Source: Craterostigma plantagineum
Lineage: Eukaryota; Streptophyta; Magnoliopsida; Lamiales; Linderniaceae
Assembly: GCA_027422505.1 (NCBI GenBank)
Contig: JAPQWV010000405.1
Span: 310,001 to 374,000, forward strand
DNA: 64,000 nt
Direction of reading: 5' to 3'
The notes under the pieces were generated by a model. That model searched no databases and was not told the DNA's origin. It saw only the letters and a program-made list of their open reading frames with translations. Below, in pieces: positions 35,238 through 45,875 of this stretch. Numbering within the stretch: the stretch's first letter is position 1; every line of letters begins with the position of its first letter. The translations under genes were made by a program, and so were the position numbers.

Positions 35238-38060
35238 ATGTTTGGTTATTTGCCTTACTCTCGCATGTTTTGCTCCTCTCTTTTCGCTGCCATCTTTCTG
35301 TTATCAACTTCTCATGTCTCTTGCCTTTCATCCTCCGACGAAGTTGCTACTACTACTACTACATACAGAGAGCACTGCTCTTCACTAGTCCCCGAATCAT
35401 CCACTACCGTTCGAAGCAACCGAATTAGGCTGGTTGATTTCCAAACGTCTTATCACACTGGCATCGATGGCCTGTTCAGAAGAAGTAAAAAACAACTGAA
35501 CAACAGTTATTACTACGTACAAACAACTATGCAGTTCCATAAAACAACCAGCTACAAGACTATAGACGATGGAATCTCAAAAATCGAGGGTAGGCTGTAC
35601 CTTCGATCACCTTACATGTACGAACAACAAGCTAATTCTCGTTATGGGGGATCATCTTATTACCGTGAGAGGAGATCTCGCCGCGATGCGATCAGATTTT
35701 CGCTCAGCGGCTTCTGGTCTGAGACGTCGAAGAAGCTATGTATGGTCGGTACAGCTACTTCGCTCGACGAACAAGGTGAGCCCGTCGAATTGGGCGCTGT
35801 TTTCAAGCTGAGTTACGGAAGTGATATCCCCAATATACGCACTGGTGTGGTCAGTGGGGTTCTGGCGAGCACGGCTATGAAGAACGATCCCCGCTACTTC
35901 GACCCGATATCCATCTTCGACTTCCAGCCTAATAGCAACTATATTTACTCTGTTGTGCTGGACGAAATGGAAGAATCACACGCTGTTGCTAACGTTAAGT
36001 CTTATCCGAAAAATAATCAATCCCTCAGCCTTGAACGGAGTGAGTTCTGCCCATTGATCGGGTGGAGAAACATGTATCTTGACATAGAATACACCGATGA
36101 TTGTGCTAAAGCTCGCGGTTGCTCTCCAGTTGGTGGGTACTTCCCTTTGTCGCTATTGCTGACTACGATCCAGTGCACAGAGGATCAAGCGAAGGCAAGG
36201 TACCTATTGAAGTTTTTAAACAGTTCTTACTCTTATAACGACATTCAGATCAACGACATAGCTTCTACTTTGATCGGAGAAGCATCATGGGACGAAACAA
36301 GCAACGAGCTAGTAATCGTTGCATGTCGAGTTTTGGACCCATCTCATCATTTCGGAGACGCAGTTGGCGACTGTGATGTCAGGTTGAGGCTGAAGTTTCC
36401 TTCGGTTTGGACCATCAGAAGCAACGATAAAGCTATTGGACAACTCTGGACTAACAAAAAATCCGATGATCCAAGCTACTTCAAGAAGACCAAAATCTTG
36501 AATCATGAGAACGACAAGGTGGTTTTTCCAGGGGTCAAGTACGAGTATACCGAGTTGAAGAGAGTGAAAAAGCTGTGCCCTAAAAAGAAACCTGCTAAAA
36601 AGGGCGACACATATCCAGACGGGCGCTCTTACAACATGAGGTTCGATATGTCCGTGAAAGATCCTAGAGGCGGACAGCTCACTTGGGGCTATGTGGTGCC
36701 CATATCCGTGGAGGAAGAGATGCACGAAAGGATTGCTAATGTAGTAGCATTAGCACCTACATATGAAACTCAATTTGCTGGGATGGAGCCTGTGAAAGAT
36801 ATCAGAAGTAATAAAGCAGGTCCAGTGAACATTAGTTACCAAATCACCATCTTCCCTTCTCCTACATTTATGGATGGCAATCCAACATTTAAATCATCAG
36901 TGGCACCCAACTTTCAAGCGGAGATCACAGCAGAAGGTTTATACGACGAACAAACGGGACAGCTCTGCGCAGTTGCTTGCAGAAAGATACTGAAGCCAAA
37001 CACGAGCATCCCAACTCTTCACGATTGTGAGATCCATGTGAGTTTCCAGTACAGCCCCTTAAATGGAAGATTGGGCTCTTTAGTGAACGGAACTATTCGA
37101 AGCACGCGAGAAGAGTCAGATGCTTTATACTTCAAGGAGATGCCTATAATTTCCAATTCTTTCTACGCCGAGGCTTCTGAAAGATCCATATGGAGGATGG
37201 ACTTGGAGATCATGCTCGTCTTGATATCGAACACGCTATCGTGCATCTTCATAGCCCTCCAAATCTTCCACGTGCGACGGAATCCTGAGGTTAAACCATC
37301 CATCTCTATCCTCATGCTGTTGATACTCACTTTAGGACACATGATACCTCTGGTCCTGAACTACGAAGCCATGTTCTTGTCCTCACGAGACAAGCAAACC
37401 TTCTTACTCAGCACCGGTGGGTGGCTCGAAGCTAACGAAGTGGCACTTAGGGTCATAACGATGGTCGCTTTCTTGCTGCAAATAAGGCTCTTCCAACTCG
37501 TTTGGAACTCGAATACAAGCGGAGAAGAAGGTCCAAAAGAGTCGCGGGCCGTTGAAACGAGAGCCACCATAGTAGCCTTAACCATGTACATCTTAGGCAC
37601 GCTTCTCACTGCATCCTTAAACTGGCTGAGGCTCCATTACGGCAACAACATCCACCGAAAATACTCTCTCTGGGGAGATCTGAGGTCCTACGCCGGTTTA
37701 ATCCTCGACGGATTTCTCCTGCCTCAGATTGTACTGAATGTTTTTCGGAACTGCAAGGGAAATGCCTTGAGCTATCCCTACTACCTGGGGACTAGCGCGA
37801 TCCGCGTGGTGCCCCATGCTTACGATCAGTACAGAATGCGCAATTATCCCATGGCTTTCACGAATCAGACGTATTACTACGCCAACCCTAGCGTCGACTT
37901 CTATTCCACGGCGTGGGATGTCGTTATTCCTTGTGGAATCATTGCGTTTGCCGTCGTCGTTTTCCTGCAGCAGAGGCGAAGCGGCCGTTGGATTCTTCTG
38001 CCGCGGAGGTTCACGGAGCTGCAACCGTACGAGAACGTACCTAGTTTTGATCACGAGTGA
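35238..38060 (+). CDS. DUF2921 membrane protein (FLY1/TUL1-like without RING)
   Basis: Single exon, 940 residues from the chosen ATG, with an upstream in-frame ATG at 35091. I chose 35238 because it places a good signal peptide (FCSSLFAAIFLLSTSHVSC) near the start. A long luminal DUF2921 region follows with paired beta-rich modules (FSLSGFWSETSKKLCMVGTA, ISYQITIFPSPTF, LYDEQTGQLCAVACRK). The C-terminal third has five to six membrane spans (IMLVLISNTLSCIFIALQIF, ISILMLLILTLGHMIPLVL, ATIVALTMYILGTLLTASLN, VVIPCGIIAFAVVVFL). It resembles FLYING SAUCER 1 and yeast Tul1 but ends at LLPRRFTELQPYENV without a RING finger. The function of such RING-less members is unknown. Confidence 0.85.
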   Translation: MFGYLPYSRMFCSSLFAAIFLLSTSHVSCLSSSDEVATTTTTYREHCSSLVPESSTTVRSNRIRLVDFQTSYHTGIDGLFRRSKKQLNNSYYYVQTTMQFHKTTSYKTIDDGISKIEGRLYLRSPYMYEQQANSRYGGSSYYRERRSRRDAIRFSLSGFWSETSKKLCMVGTATSLDEQGEPVELGAVFKLSYGSDIPNIRTGVVSGVLASTAMKNDPRYFDPISIFDFQPNSNYIYSVVLDEMEESHAVANVKSYPKNNQSLSLERSEFCPLIGWRNMYLDIEYTDDCAKARGCSPVGGYFPLSLLLTTIQCTEDQAKARYLLKFLNSSYSYNDIQINDIASTLIGEASWDETSNELVIVACRVLDPSHHFGDAVGDCDVRLRLKFPSVWTIRSNDKAIGQLWTNKKSDDPSYFKKTKILNHENDKVVFPGVKYEYTELKRVKKLCPKKKPAKKGDTYPDGRSYNMRFDMSVKDPRGGQLTWGYVVPISVEEEMHERIANVVALAPTYETQFAGMEPVKDIRSNKAGPVNISYQITIFPSPTFMDGNPTFKSSVAPNFQAEITAEGLYDEQTGQLCAVACRKILKPNTSIPTLHDCEIHVSFQYSPLNGRLGSLVNGTIRSTREESDALYFKEMPIISNSFYAEASERSIWRMDLEIMLVLISNTLSCIFIALQIFHVRRNPEVKPSISILMLLILTLGHMIPLVLNYEAMFLSSRDKQTFLLSTGGWLEANEVALRVITMVAFLLQIRLFQLVWNSNTSGEEGPKESRAVETRATIVALTMYILGTLLTASLNWLRLHYGNNIHRKYSLWGDLRSYAGLILDGFLLPQIVLNVFRNCKGNALSYPYYLGTSAIRVVPHAYDQYRMRNYPMAFTNQTYYYANPSVDFYSTAWDVVIPCGIIAFAVVVFLQQRRSGRWILLPRRFTELQPYENVPSFDHE

Positions 38061-38334
38061 CGTCACGACGACGACGAACGACGACCACTGTAACAGTGTT
38101 TCTACTTTTGGATTGCTCTGTTAACAAAATACTTGGTTTTTCCATTTTCGCACGTGCTACTAGTTCCTTGCTAACATTTGGGCCTGGCCCATTTAGATAG
38201 TCCAATATCGACCCAATCTCTATCAGTTGTGGCCCACGCAAGTGACGGCCCTTATCCTCTTATCGTTGATGTAGTCTTCAGAAAAAAAACCTCAGGAAAT
38301 TAAAAAAGAAGAATGAAGAGAAGTATCTTAGAAA

Positions 38335-38610
38335 TCAACCAACTAAATCATAACCTCTCGCACTCAGAGCCTTGCCTGCAAAACAAGAGGTAGAATAAGC
38401 TATCCCACGCGCATCCATGGCCGGCGTTTTGGAAACACTAACCATCCCACGCGCCACGTTGTATCCACTCGCGGGAACCTCAGCCGTTTGATTGCCGCAG
38501 TTCAGAGGACTGAGAATCCAATCCGTTCGATCATCCTCCAGTCTGAGGTCCAACGCCACGCTGTCTCGTCGCCGGAGTTCAATCGTCTGCGAGGCTCAGG
38601 AAAAATTTCC
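38335..38610 (-). other. Possible coding exon, unrecognised
   Basis: After a good acceptor (CCTCGCAG) near 38594 the minus strand reads IELRRRDSVALDLRLEDDRT, then DWILSPLNCGNQTAEVPASG, and ends SARGYDLVG before a stop at 38335-38337. The composition is protein-like and the frame is open for about 85 codons, but I do not recognise the family and see no partner exon. It could be a last exon, a relic or chance. Confidence 0.3.
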
Positions 38611-38689
38611 CAAACATAGCTGCAGCTCATCGCGGATTTTATAATTTCCCAAACCTGCTCTCACCATTTTGTGTCGTTGTATCCGGGAC

Positions 38690-38835
38690 GGGACAGGAGT
38701 TTTACTCGCCACTGGTTATTATATGTAAACCTCTTAGACATCATGAGGTGGGACAATCATATATCGAGCCTTGTTAGTCGGCACGGGAAGGGACATTTAC
38801 TCACCATGGTGCAGGGAGTTCAGTAAAAGACGATT
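38690..38835. repeat. Outlying diverged satellite copies
   Basis: About one and a half diverged copies of the satellite found at 40255-43090, recognisable by CCGGGACGGGACAGGAGTTTT, CATCATGAGGTGGGACAATC and GGGACATTTACTCACCATGG. They lie on the other side of the topoisomerase fragment, so that fragment sits within the original array. Confidence 0.75.
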
Positions 38836-38995
38836 TACTCATCATACTAGGCCTACAAGAACTCGGTGCTCTTGTAGCCAAAGAAGAAAATGGAATTAAG
38901 GAGGCCATCGTAAGACTACTACAGCATGACTTAGGGCTTCAGGTGTTCTCATTAGGCTCCAGAACCAGGAACAACATAAGTATCAACCCGCAACA

Positions 38996-39053
38996 CACAT
39001 CAGAGTCTCCAACCAGAAGACCCGTAGTTCTACAACGCTTAAAAGTAACCAAA
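38996..39053 (+). repeat. 58-bp direct repeat, copy 1
   Basis: The segment beginning CACATCAGAGTCTCCAACCA and ending AAAAGTAACCAAA is found again, identical, at 40187-40244. The two copies bracket the topoisomerase VI A fragment. Confidence 0.9.
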
Positions 39054-39326
39054 GAGTCGTTGCATCGTTGCTTACAAAGGAAGAAATCGGCCAACGCAGA
39101 GTCAATTTATATACATACAATCATTCGTTGTTTCTTTGCCCTGTATCAAAACACAATCTCCACTATAGAGGCTTGTCCAACCTTACTGATCCAAAATAGG
39201 CATTGTAAGTTCAATTTCATTCTCAGGGGCGGAAATCAGTACACTGTTTCGGATACATAATCACTTTCTAACACTCACTACTGACTACATTCTCCAGAAA
39301 CCTATCAGTTCAACTCAGCTCATCAA

Positions 39327-40187
39327 TCAAAGCCAGTCCTGCTGCTGAAGCTTCAACGGCAAATAAACCTCAGTAAGATACTGAAAACCGAACGAGCTTA
39401 AAGCTTGGATTTCGGCCTTCTGCTTCGACTTCACCATGAGATTCAACTCCTCAACCCACCCTGGATTCTTCTTCACGACATCCTCCTCCAACAAATCCTT
39501 CCCCGTCTTTAATATCCTGATCCGTCATGGGCAGCCTACACTGCTCAGGTATCTTATACTTATCCAAGTCACTTGGCCTAACCCCTAACCACTTTATATC
39601 AGGGGTCGTCAAGTTCGCACTGTCATATGACATATCCTTCGATCCACAGCCATAAACGGACAAAATTTTCAGCCCATATGGATCACTATCAACCAATGCA
39701 AGAACGGGCAACTTCAACTCCATCCTCATCTTCCTCAAGAACAACCTCGTGGCTACGTCAGGCTGTCCTTTAGCAGTCACGATTATACATGGAAACCTAT
39801 TGTACAATCTGTCCTCGGCCAGCCTCATATAAGCTGTGTCCTTCTCCACCAGGAGTATGAACAATGCATCGCTCTGCATATCTCCAACTCTGTCTATGTT
39901 AGGAGGTATTGCTTTTCCGCCCATTCCCATCTTTGTGCAGTCGATCATGTCTCCGTTATCGCTGAAAATTAACCTCCCCACAACCACGCCTTTTTCGGCT
40001 GCAACAACGTTTAAGCTCGACCTTGTGCCTCCTAAAATGCAGGACACATCGTCGAGTATAGCATCTGATTGCGTTTGGTCCTTGATAACATGGAGAAAAT
40101 TTAGCTCGAGATTTCAAAGAACACTAAAGCAGTTGACAGTTGTTGAAATTGAACCTGAAATAGCTTCACATCGGTGTAGAAGAGGTC
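39327..40187 (-). pseudogene. SPO11-3: DNA topoisomerase VI subunit A (SPO11-3/BIN5) fragment
   Basis: Minus-strand order: exon 40155-40187 (DLFYTDVKLFQ), an intact GT-AG intron, then 40080-39327 reading [40 protein letters not shown], the Toprim motifs [10 protein letters not shown] and [22 protein letters not shown], and after a one-base shift at 39508-39510 [20 protein letters not shown] to QQQDWL and a stop. This is the C-terminal half of plant TOP6A. The N-terminal half with the catalytic tyrosine is absent. The retained intron means the source was genomic DNA. The fragment lies between identical 58-bp repeats at the edge of a satellite array, so it is a truncated, frameshifted copy. Confidence 0.85.
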
Positions 40188-40244
40188 ACATCAGAGTCTC
40201 CAACCAGAAGACCCGTAGTTCTACAACGCTTAAAAGTAACCAAA
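40187..40244 (+). repeat. 58-bp direct repeat, copy 2
   Basis: Identical to 38996-39053. It starts directly at the 5' edge of the truncated topoisomerase fragment and is followed by a short tandem of AAAGTAACCAA and then by satellite sequence. Confidence 0.9.
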
Positions 40245-40254
40245 AAGTAACCAA

Positions 40255-42840
40255 AGACCTCATACGGCGGGAAATATCATATATAGAGCTTTTGTAGTCG
40301 GGACGGGACGAGACTTTTACTCACCATTGGTGATACGTAAAACTCTTAGAACTTATGAGTCGGGACAGTCATCGTATATCGAGCATTTGTAGTCGGTACG
40401 GGACGAAACTTTAACTCACCATTGGTGACATGTAAAGTTCTTAGACCTCATGAGTCGGGACGATCATATATAGAGCTTTTGTAGTCGGGACGGGACGGGA
40501 CGGGACTTTTACTCACCATTGGTGATACGCAAACTCTTAGAACTTATGAGTCGGGACAGTCATCGTATATCGAGCATTTGTAGTCGGGACGGGACGAGAC
40601 TTTACACTGGTGATATGTAAAGTTCTTAGACCTCATGAGGCGGGACAATCATATATAAAGCTTTTGTAGTCGGGACGGGACGGGACTTTTACTCACCATT
40701 GGTGATACGTAAAACTCTAACTTATGAGTCGGGACAGTCATCGTATATCGAGCATTTGTTGTCGGGACGGGACGTTTAACTCACCATTGGTGATATGTAA
40801 AGTTCTTAGACCTCATGAGTCGGGACAATGTTGGGACGGGACGGGACGGGACATTTACTCACCATTGGTGATTGTAAAACTCTTAGACCTCATGACTCGG
40901 AACAATCATATATAGAGCATTTGTAGTCGGGACGGGATGAGACTTTAACGTCACCATTGGTGATATGTAAAGTTCTTAGACATCATGAGTCGGGACAATC
41001 ATATATAAAGCTTTTGTAGTTGGGACGGGACGGGACTTTTACTCACCATTGGTGATACGTAAAACTCTTAGAACTTATGAGTCGGGACAGTCGTCGTATA
41101 TCGAGCATTTGTAGTCGGGACGGGACGAGACTTTAACTCACCATTGGTGATATGCAAAGTTCTTAGACCTCATGAGTCGGGACAATCATATATAGAGCTT
41201 TTGTAGACGGGACGGGACGGGACTTTTACTCACCATTGGTGATACGTAAAACTCTTAGACCTCATGACTCGGGACAATAATATATAGAGCATTTGTAGTC
41301 GGGACGAGACTTTAACTCACCATTGGTGATATGTAAAGTTCTTAGACCTCATGAGTCGGGACAATCATATATAGAGCTTTTGTAGTCGGGACGGGACGGA
41401 ACTTTTACTCACCATTGGTGATACGTAAAACTCTTAGAACTTATGAGTCGGGACAGTCATCGTATATCGAGCATTTGTAGTCGGGACGGGACGAGACTTT
41501 AACTCACCATTGGTGATATGCAAAGTTCTTAGACCTCATGAGTCGGGACAATCATATATAGAGCTTTTGTAGACGGGACGGGACGGGACTTTTACTCACC
41601 ATTGGTGATACGTAAAACTCTTAGACCTCATGACTCGGGACAATAATATATAGAGCATTTGTAGTCGGGACGAGACTTTAACTCACCATTGGTGATATGT
41701 AAAGTTCTTAGACCTCATGAGTCGGGACAATCATATATAGAACTTTTGTAGTCGGGACGGGACGGAACTTTTACTCACCATTGGTGATACGTAAAACTCT
41801 TAGAACTTATGAGTCGGGACAGTCATCGTATATCGAGCATTTGTAGTCGGGACGGGACGAGACTTTAACTCACCATTGGTGATATTTAAAGTTCTTAGAC
41901 CTCTGAGTCGGGACAATCATATATAGAGCTTTTGTAGTCGGGACGGGACGGGACTTTTACTCACCATTGGTGATACGTAAAACTCTTAGAACTTATGAGT
42001 TGGGACAATCATCGTATATCGAGCATTTGTAGTCAGGACGGGACGAGACTTTAACTCACCATTGGTGATATGTAAAGTTCTTAGACCTCATGAGTCGGGA
42101 CAATCATATATAGAGCTTTTGTAGTCGGGACGGGACGGAACTTTTACTCACCATTGGTGATACGTAAAACTCTTAGACCTCATGACTCGGGACAATAATA
42201 TATAGAGCATTTGTAGTCGAGACGGGACGAGACTTTAACTCACCATTGGTGATATGTAAAGTTCTTAGACCTCATGAGTCGGGAAAATCATATATAGAGC
42301 TTTTGTAGTCGGGACGGGACGGGACTTTTACTCACCATTGGTGATACGTAAAACTCTTAGAACTTATGAGTCGGGACAATCATCGTATATCGAGCATTTG
42401 TAGTCGGGACGGGACGAGACTTTAACTCACCATTGGTGATATGCAAAGTTCTTAGACCTCTGAGTCGGACAATCATATATAGAGCTTTTGTAGACGGGAC
42501 GGGACGGGACTTTTACTCACCATTGGTGATACGTAAAACTCTTAGACCTCATGACTCGGGACAATCATATATAGAGCATTTGTAGTCGGGACGGGACGAG
42601 ACTTTAACTCACCATTGGTGATATGTAAAGTTCTTAGACATCATGAGTCGGGACAATCATATATAGAGCTTTTGTAGTCGGGACGGGACGGGACTTTTAC
42701 TCACCATTGGTGATACGTAAAACTCTTAGATCTCATGACTCGGGACAATCATATATAGAGCATTTGTAGTCGGGACAGGACGAGACTTTAACTCACCATT
42801 GGTGATATGTAAAGTTCTTAGACCTCATGAGTCATGACTC
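40255..42840. repeat. Satellite array, ~93-bp monomers in alternating types, 28 copies
   Basis: I count 28 copies of the core CTCACCATTGGTGATA spaced about 86-96 bp apart. Two monomer types mostly alternate. Type A (about 92 bp) carries AATCATATATAGAGCTTTTG and GTGATACGTAAAACTCTTAG. Type B (about 95 bp) carries TCATCGTATATCGAGCATTT and GATATGTAAAGTTCTTAGAC. Each holds a CGGGAC run of one to four units and the odd palindrome TCACCA-T-TGGTGA. A block of four monomers (366 bp) is tandemly duplicated at 41041-41406 and 41407-41772, so there is higher-order structure from recent unequal exchange. No open frame of interest. Confidence 0.95.
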
Positions 42841-43090
42841 GGGACAGTACTATATCATCATCCTTTGTAAGCTGAACTGGGATTTTCCTCCTCATTGGTG
42901 GCACGTCAAAGCTTTAAACCTCATGATTCGGGACAGCCGTATATCAGACAATCTATGGTCTAGATGAGTCGATGTTCATCATGTAAATAATCGAAACATC
43001 TCAACATCAAATCAACATAATCGTTTGGCCTTTGTTATCGGGACAGGACATTGCTCATCATTAGCGTGGCACGTGGAGATTTCAGCATTC
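42841..43090. repeat. Degenerate right edge of the satellite
   Basis: Two to three increasingly diverged monomers are recognisable by CTCGGGACAGTACTATATCA, CTCCTCATTGGTGGCACGTC, CATGATTCGGGACAGCCGTA and ATCGGGACAGGACATTGCTC. Loss of homogeneity toward the end is typical of tandem arrays kept uniform by exchange in the middle. Confidence 0.75.
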
Positions 43091-44540
43091 ACTGTTTTCA
43101 AAATCATATTGGCAATTCAATCATAGATGATTGAATCTTCTTCCATCAAGGAGAAGTGATTCAATCATCAGTATATTTCGCTCTTTGCACAACCTTCCTT
43201 CATAAAGAATAATAGTATCATATCAGTCTTGGTATTGCGCATATTAAACACCCATCACAAAGCACCCATCTAGGAAGATCATTGGACCATATCTACCCCA
43301 AGAAAGGTGAGCACAAGTGATCAAGAATCTAATCATACATAGTGCGTTCACTGGCCCATTTCACGCTCCTTCAGAATTCACTATGAACACTGCGGAATAC
43401 ACGTTATAGCATTTTGTTCTAGCGAATAAGCCAACCCTAATCATGACTCCCAATTCCAGACATATTTCACTTCTCCGACCGAATAACTCCATCAATAAAA
43501 TGAAGAATAATCAGATAAAATTGATAATCAATCTGATTACACATTTCGTCATTTTCAGCAGACAAGCGACTAGAACCAGTTGCAGATAATGGAAGAAATT
43601 AACAACGTAACCAAAACAAGCATGGCGTTTCTTAGTCTTTTCAGGCAAATACAAAAGACTCACTGATTCAGGCTCGTTGTGCAGCGAACTGTGGCGACGC
43701 ACATGACAGACAATCCACAGACCAAGGCTTGGATTAATGCTTTTGAAACTGGGAAGAGAAGATCGTAATAGAACACGAATTACGAATGCGGTGAACGACA
43801 TTCCGCACGCAGAATGAGCCGAACAGCAACGACGGCAGAGAGGGTATGCCCATTCTTAATTCCTCTTTATGATCTTCTCTTCCCATTAACAACTACGTCG
43901 GTGGGCTTCATTTGCGAAAGTGATGGTATATATAAAAGGTTTTGGTGATTTTTTACCGTTAGTTTGCTAAATGCGTTTAATTACCTTATTTAATTCTAAT
44001 CCAGTTGGCTTTTGACCGTTGGAGCAATACAATGTTAAATACACTCCCTAAATTAATTTTATATTATAATCCAGCAAAATATAAGTATGGATTATATTTT
44101 TTTAATATGAATTATAATTATACTATCTATAATATTAAAATATTATATTATTTATTTATGATGTGTATTTAATTAAATTAACTGGTAACTCTATCAATTG
44201 TATATGTTAATGAGAAGTTTTTTACTTTATATGATTATTCTTAGGTTAATTATTGTATTACTGAAATTTAAATAATACTTTTTAAATAAAGAGTAAAAGT
44301 TGTAGATTAATATGAAAATAAAATATTATTAGATGAGATGTGTTAATGAAAAATAAGTTAACTAACACAACAATAATTGGGTATTGTTGAAATATTATTG
44401 AACTATATATTGTTATATAAATCGTTTATCCTTGTATGTGAAGTATTTAATGTATTAAATGTCATGTTGCACTATATATGTAAAGTATTTAATGTAGCGG
44501 GTGTGTAAATAGCATTTTCTATTCGAGACGGGGTGTGAAT
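43091..44540. other. Intergenic, AT-rich
   Basis: Unassigned DNA. A 96-codon minus-strand frame at 43511-43801 has no recognisable family. From about 43960 the sequence is more than 70% AT. Confidence 0.35.
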
Positions 44541-45115
44541 AGTAGCACTAGAGCTGTCAATGGGCCGGGCCGGGGCGGGCTGGCCCGCCGCCCGCCAAAG
44601 CCCGCCATTTGGCGGGGCGGGCGGGCTGGCCCGCCATGTAGCGGGCCTGGAAAAATGGAACCCAGTCCGCCCCGCAGCGGGCCGCGGGCCTGGCGGGCCA
44701 AGCCCGCCCGCTTAGAAGTTTTTTACTTTTTTTTAAAATTTTATACTTCAATTTATTATATATTTTTGAATTAATTAAGTTATTTATTAATAAATTATGG
44801 ATAACCAACATATAATTATATATTTATTAATATATATGTAGTTAATTATGGTACAATTAATGAATTATTAACTATAAATTTAATTATATATTTTTTAACA
44901 TTAATATAATATATGATATATATAATTAATAAAAATGGCGGGCCGGCCCGCGGGCTAGCCCGCCCCGCCCCGCCAAGCCCGCGGCCCGCGCGGGCTGGCC
45001 CATTCTGGCCCGCTCCTTGGCGGGCCTAAAAAATTCCAGCCCAGCCCGCCCTTTTGGAGGGGCGGGGCGGGCCGGCCCGCCTGCCACGGGCCAAATTGAC
45101 AGCTCTAAGTAGCAC
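44541..45115. mobile_element. GC-rich hAT-type MITE, copy 1
   Basis: The element proper is 44549-45107 (559 bp) between exact 8-bp duplications AGTAGCAC (44541-44548 and 45108-45115). The terminal inverted repeat is TAGAGCTGTCAAT..GGGCC on the left and TAGAGCTGTCAATTTGGCCC on the right. The outer 150-170 bp at each end are over 75% GC and made of GGCGGGC/GCCCGCC runs that can pair. The 220-bp middle is almost pure A/T. The 8-bp duplication and the TAGAG end indicate the hAT superfamily. It encodes nothing. Confidence 0.88.
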
Positions 45116-45377
45116 CCTACTATAAACGGTGATTTGTCCAAATTTCAAAATCTACAAGGTACGCGTTCCCATCCATTTTTTATGCTTAAATACTCTTAGA
45201 TATTGTTTGTTAATTATAGTAGATAATATTGAGGATGTGATAACTATTATTTAGATTATCTTTTTACGTACATCAAACAAATGAGATCAAAACTCGTTTT
45301 CCATTGTTGGCTAGTTGGCCCGTGTGGTACATTAATTATATATTATTCTATGACTTAAAATATAAATAAAGTTATTA

Positions 45378-45875
45378 CAAATTACTGGAGCTGTCAAATT
45401 GGCCTGGCGGGGCGGGGCGGCCCACTGCCCGCCAAAGCCCGCCGTCTGGCGGGGCGGGGCGGGCCGGCCCGCCGTTTGGTGGGCCCTAAAAATAGGAGCC
45501 CGCCCTGCCCTACGGCGGGCCGCGGGGCCCGGCGGGACAGGCCCGCCCATTTAAAAAAATTATTAATATTATTTAATCTAATTTAAAAATTTTAGTTTAT
45601 TAATAATTTATTATTAATTGTTGAATTTATTAAAAAACTTAGATAGAAATATGCAATTAATTATTTATTAATTAATAAACATGATAATAATTAGATGATT
45701 TATTAATTAAATATCTAATTAATTTAATATTTATTATAGATTTAGTATATATTATATAATATACATATACCTTCAGCGGGCCTAAAAATTGCAGCCCGCC
45801 CCGCCCTTTTGGCTGGGCTGGGCGGGGCGGGCCGGCCCACGGGCCGCAGGCCGGATTGACAGTACTACAAATTAC
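45378..45875. mobile_element. GC-rich hAT-type MITE, copy 2
   Basis: The element 45386-45867 (482 bp) is flanked by exact 8-bp duplications CAAATTAC (45378-45385 and 45868-45875). Ends are TGGAGCTGTCAAATTGGCC and, reverse-complemented, TAGTACTGTCAATCCGGCC. It has the same GC-rich ends and AT-rich core as the copy 270 bp to the left but clearly different detail, so it is a separate insertion of the same family. Confidence 0.87.

Noticed and set aside
36309..36725. Antisense frames inside the DUF2921 gene
   Set aside because: The sense strand is a continuous 940-residue conserved protein; the antisense frames are shadows.
40255..42840. CRISPR-like array
   Set aside because: Repeats are contiguous monomers without unique spacers, and the host is a plant. 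It is a satellite.
43511..43801. A 96-codon minus-strand frame
   Set aside because: No recognisable family, no splice partner and AT-rich surroundings. Not listed as a gene.
44519..45550. Several Pro/Ala/Arg/Gly-rich open frames on both strands
   Set aside because: They arise from GGCGGGC/GCCCGCC runs at the ends of hAT MITEs and are not genes.
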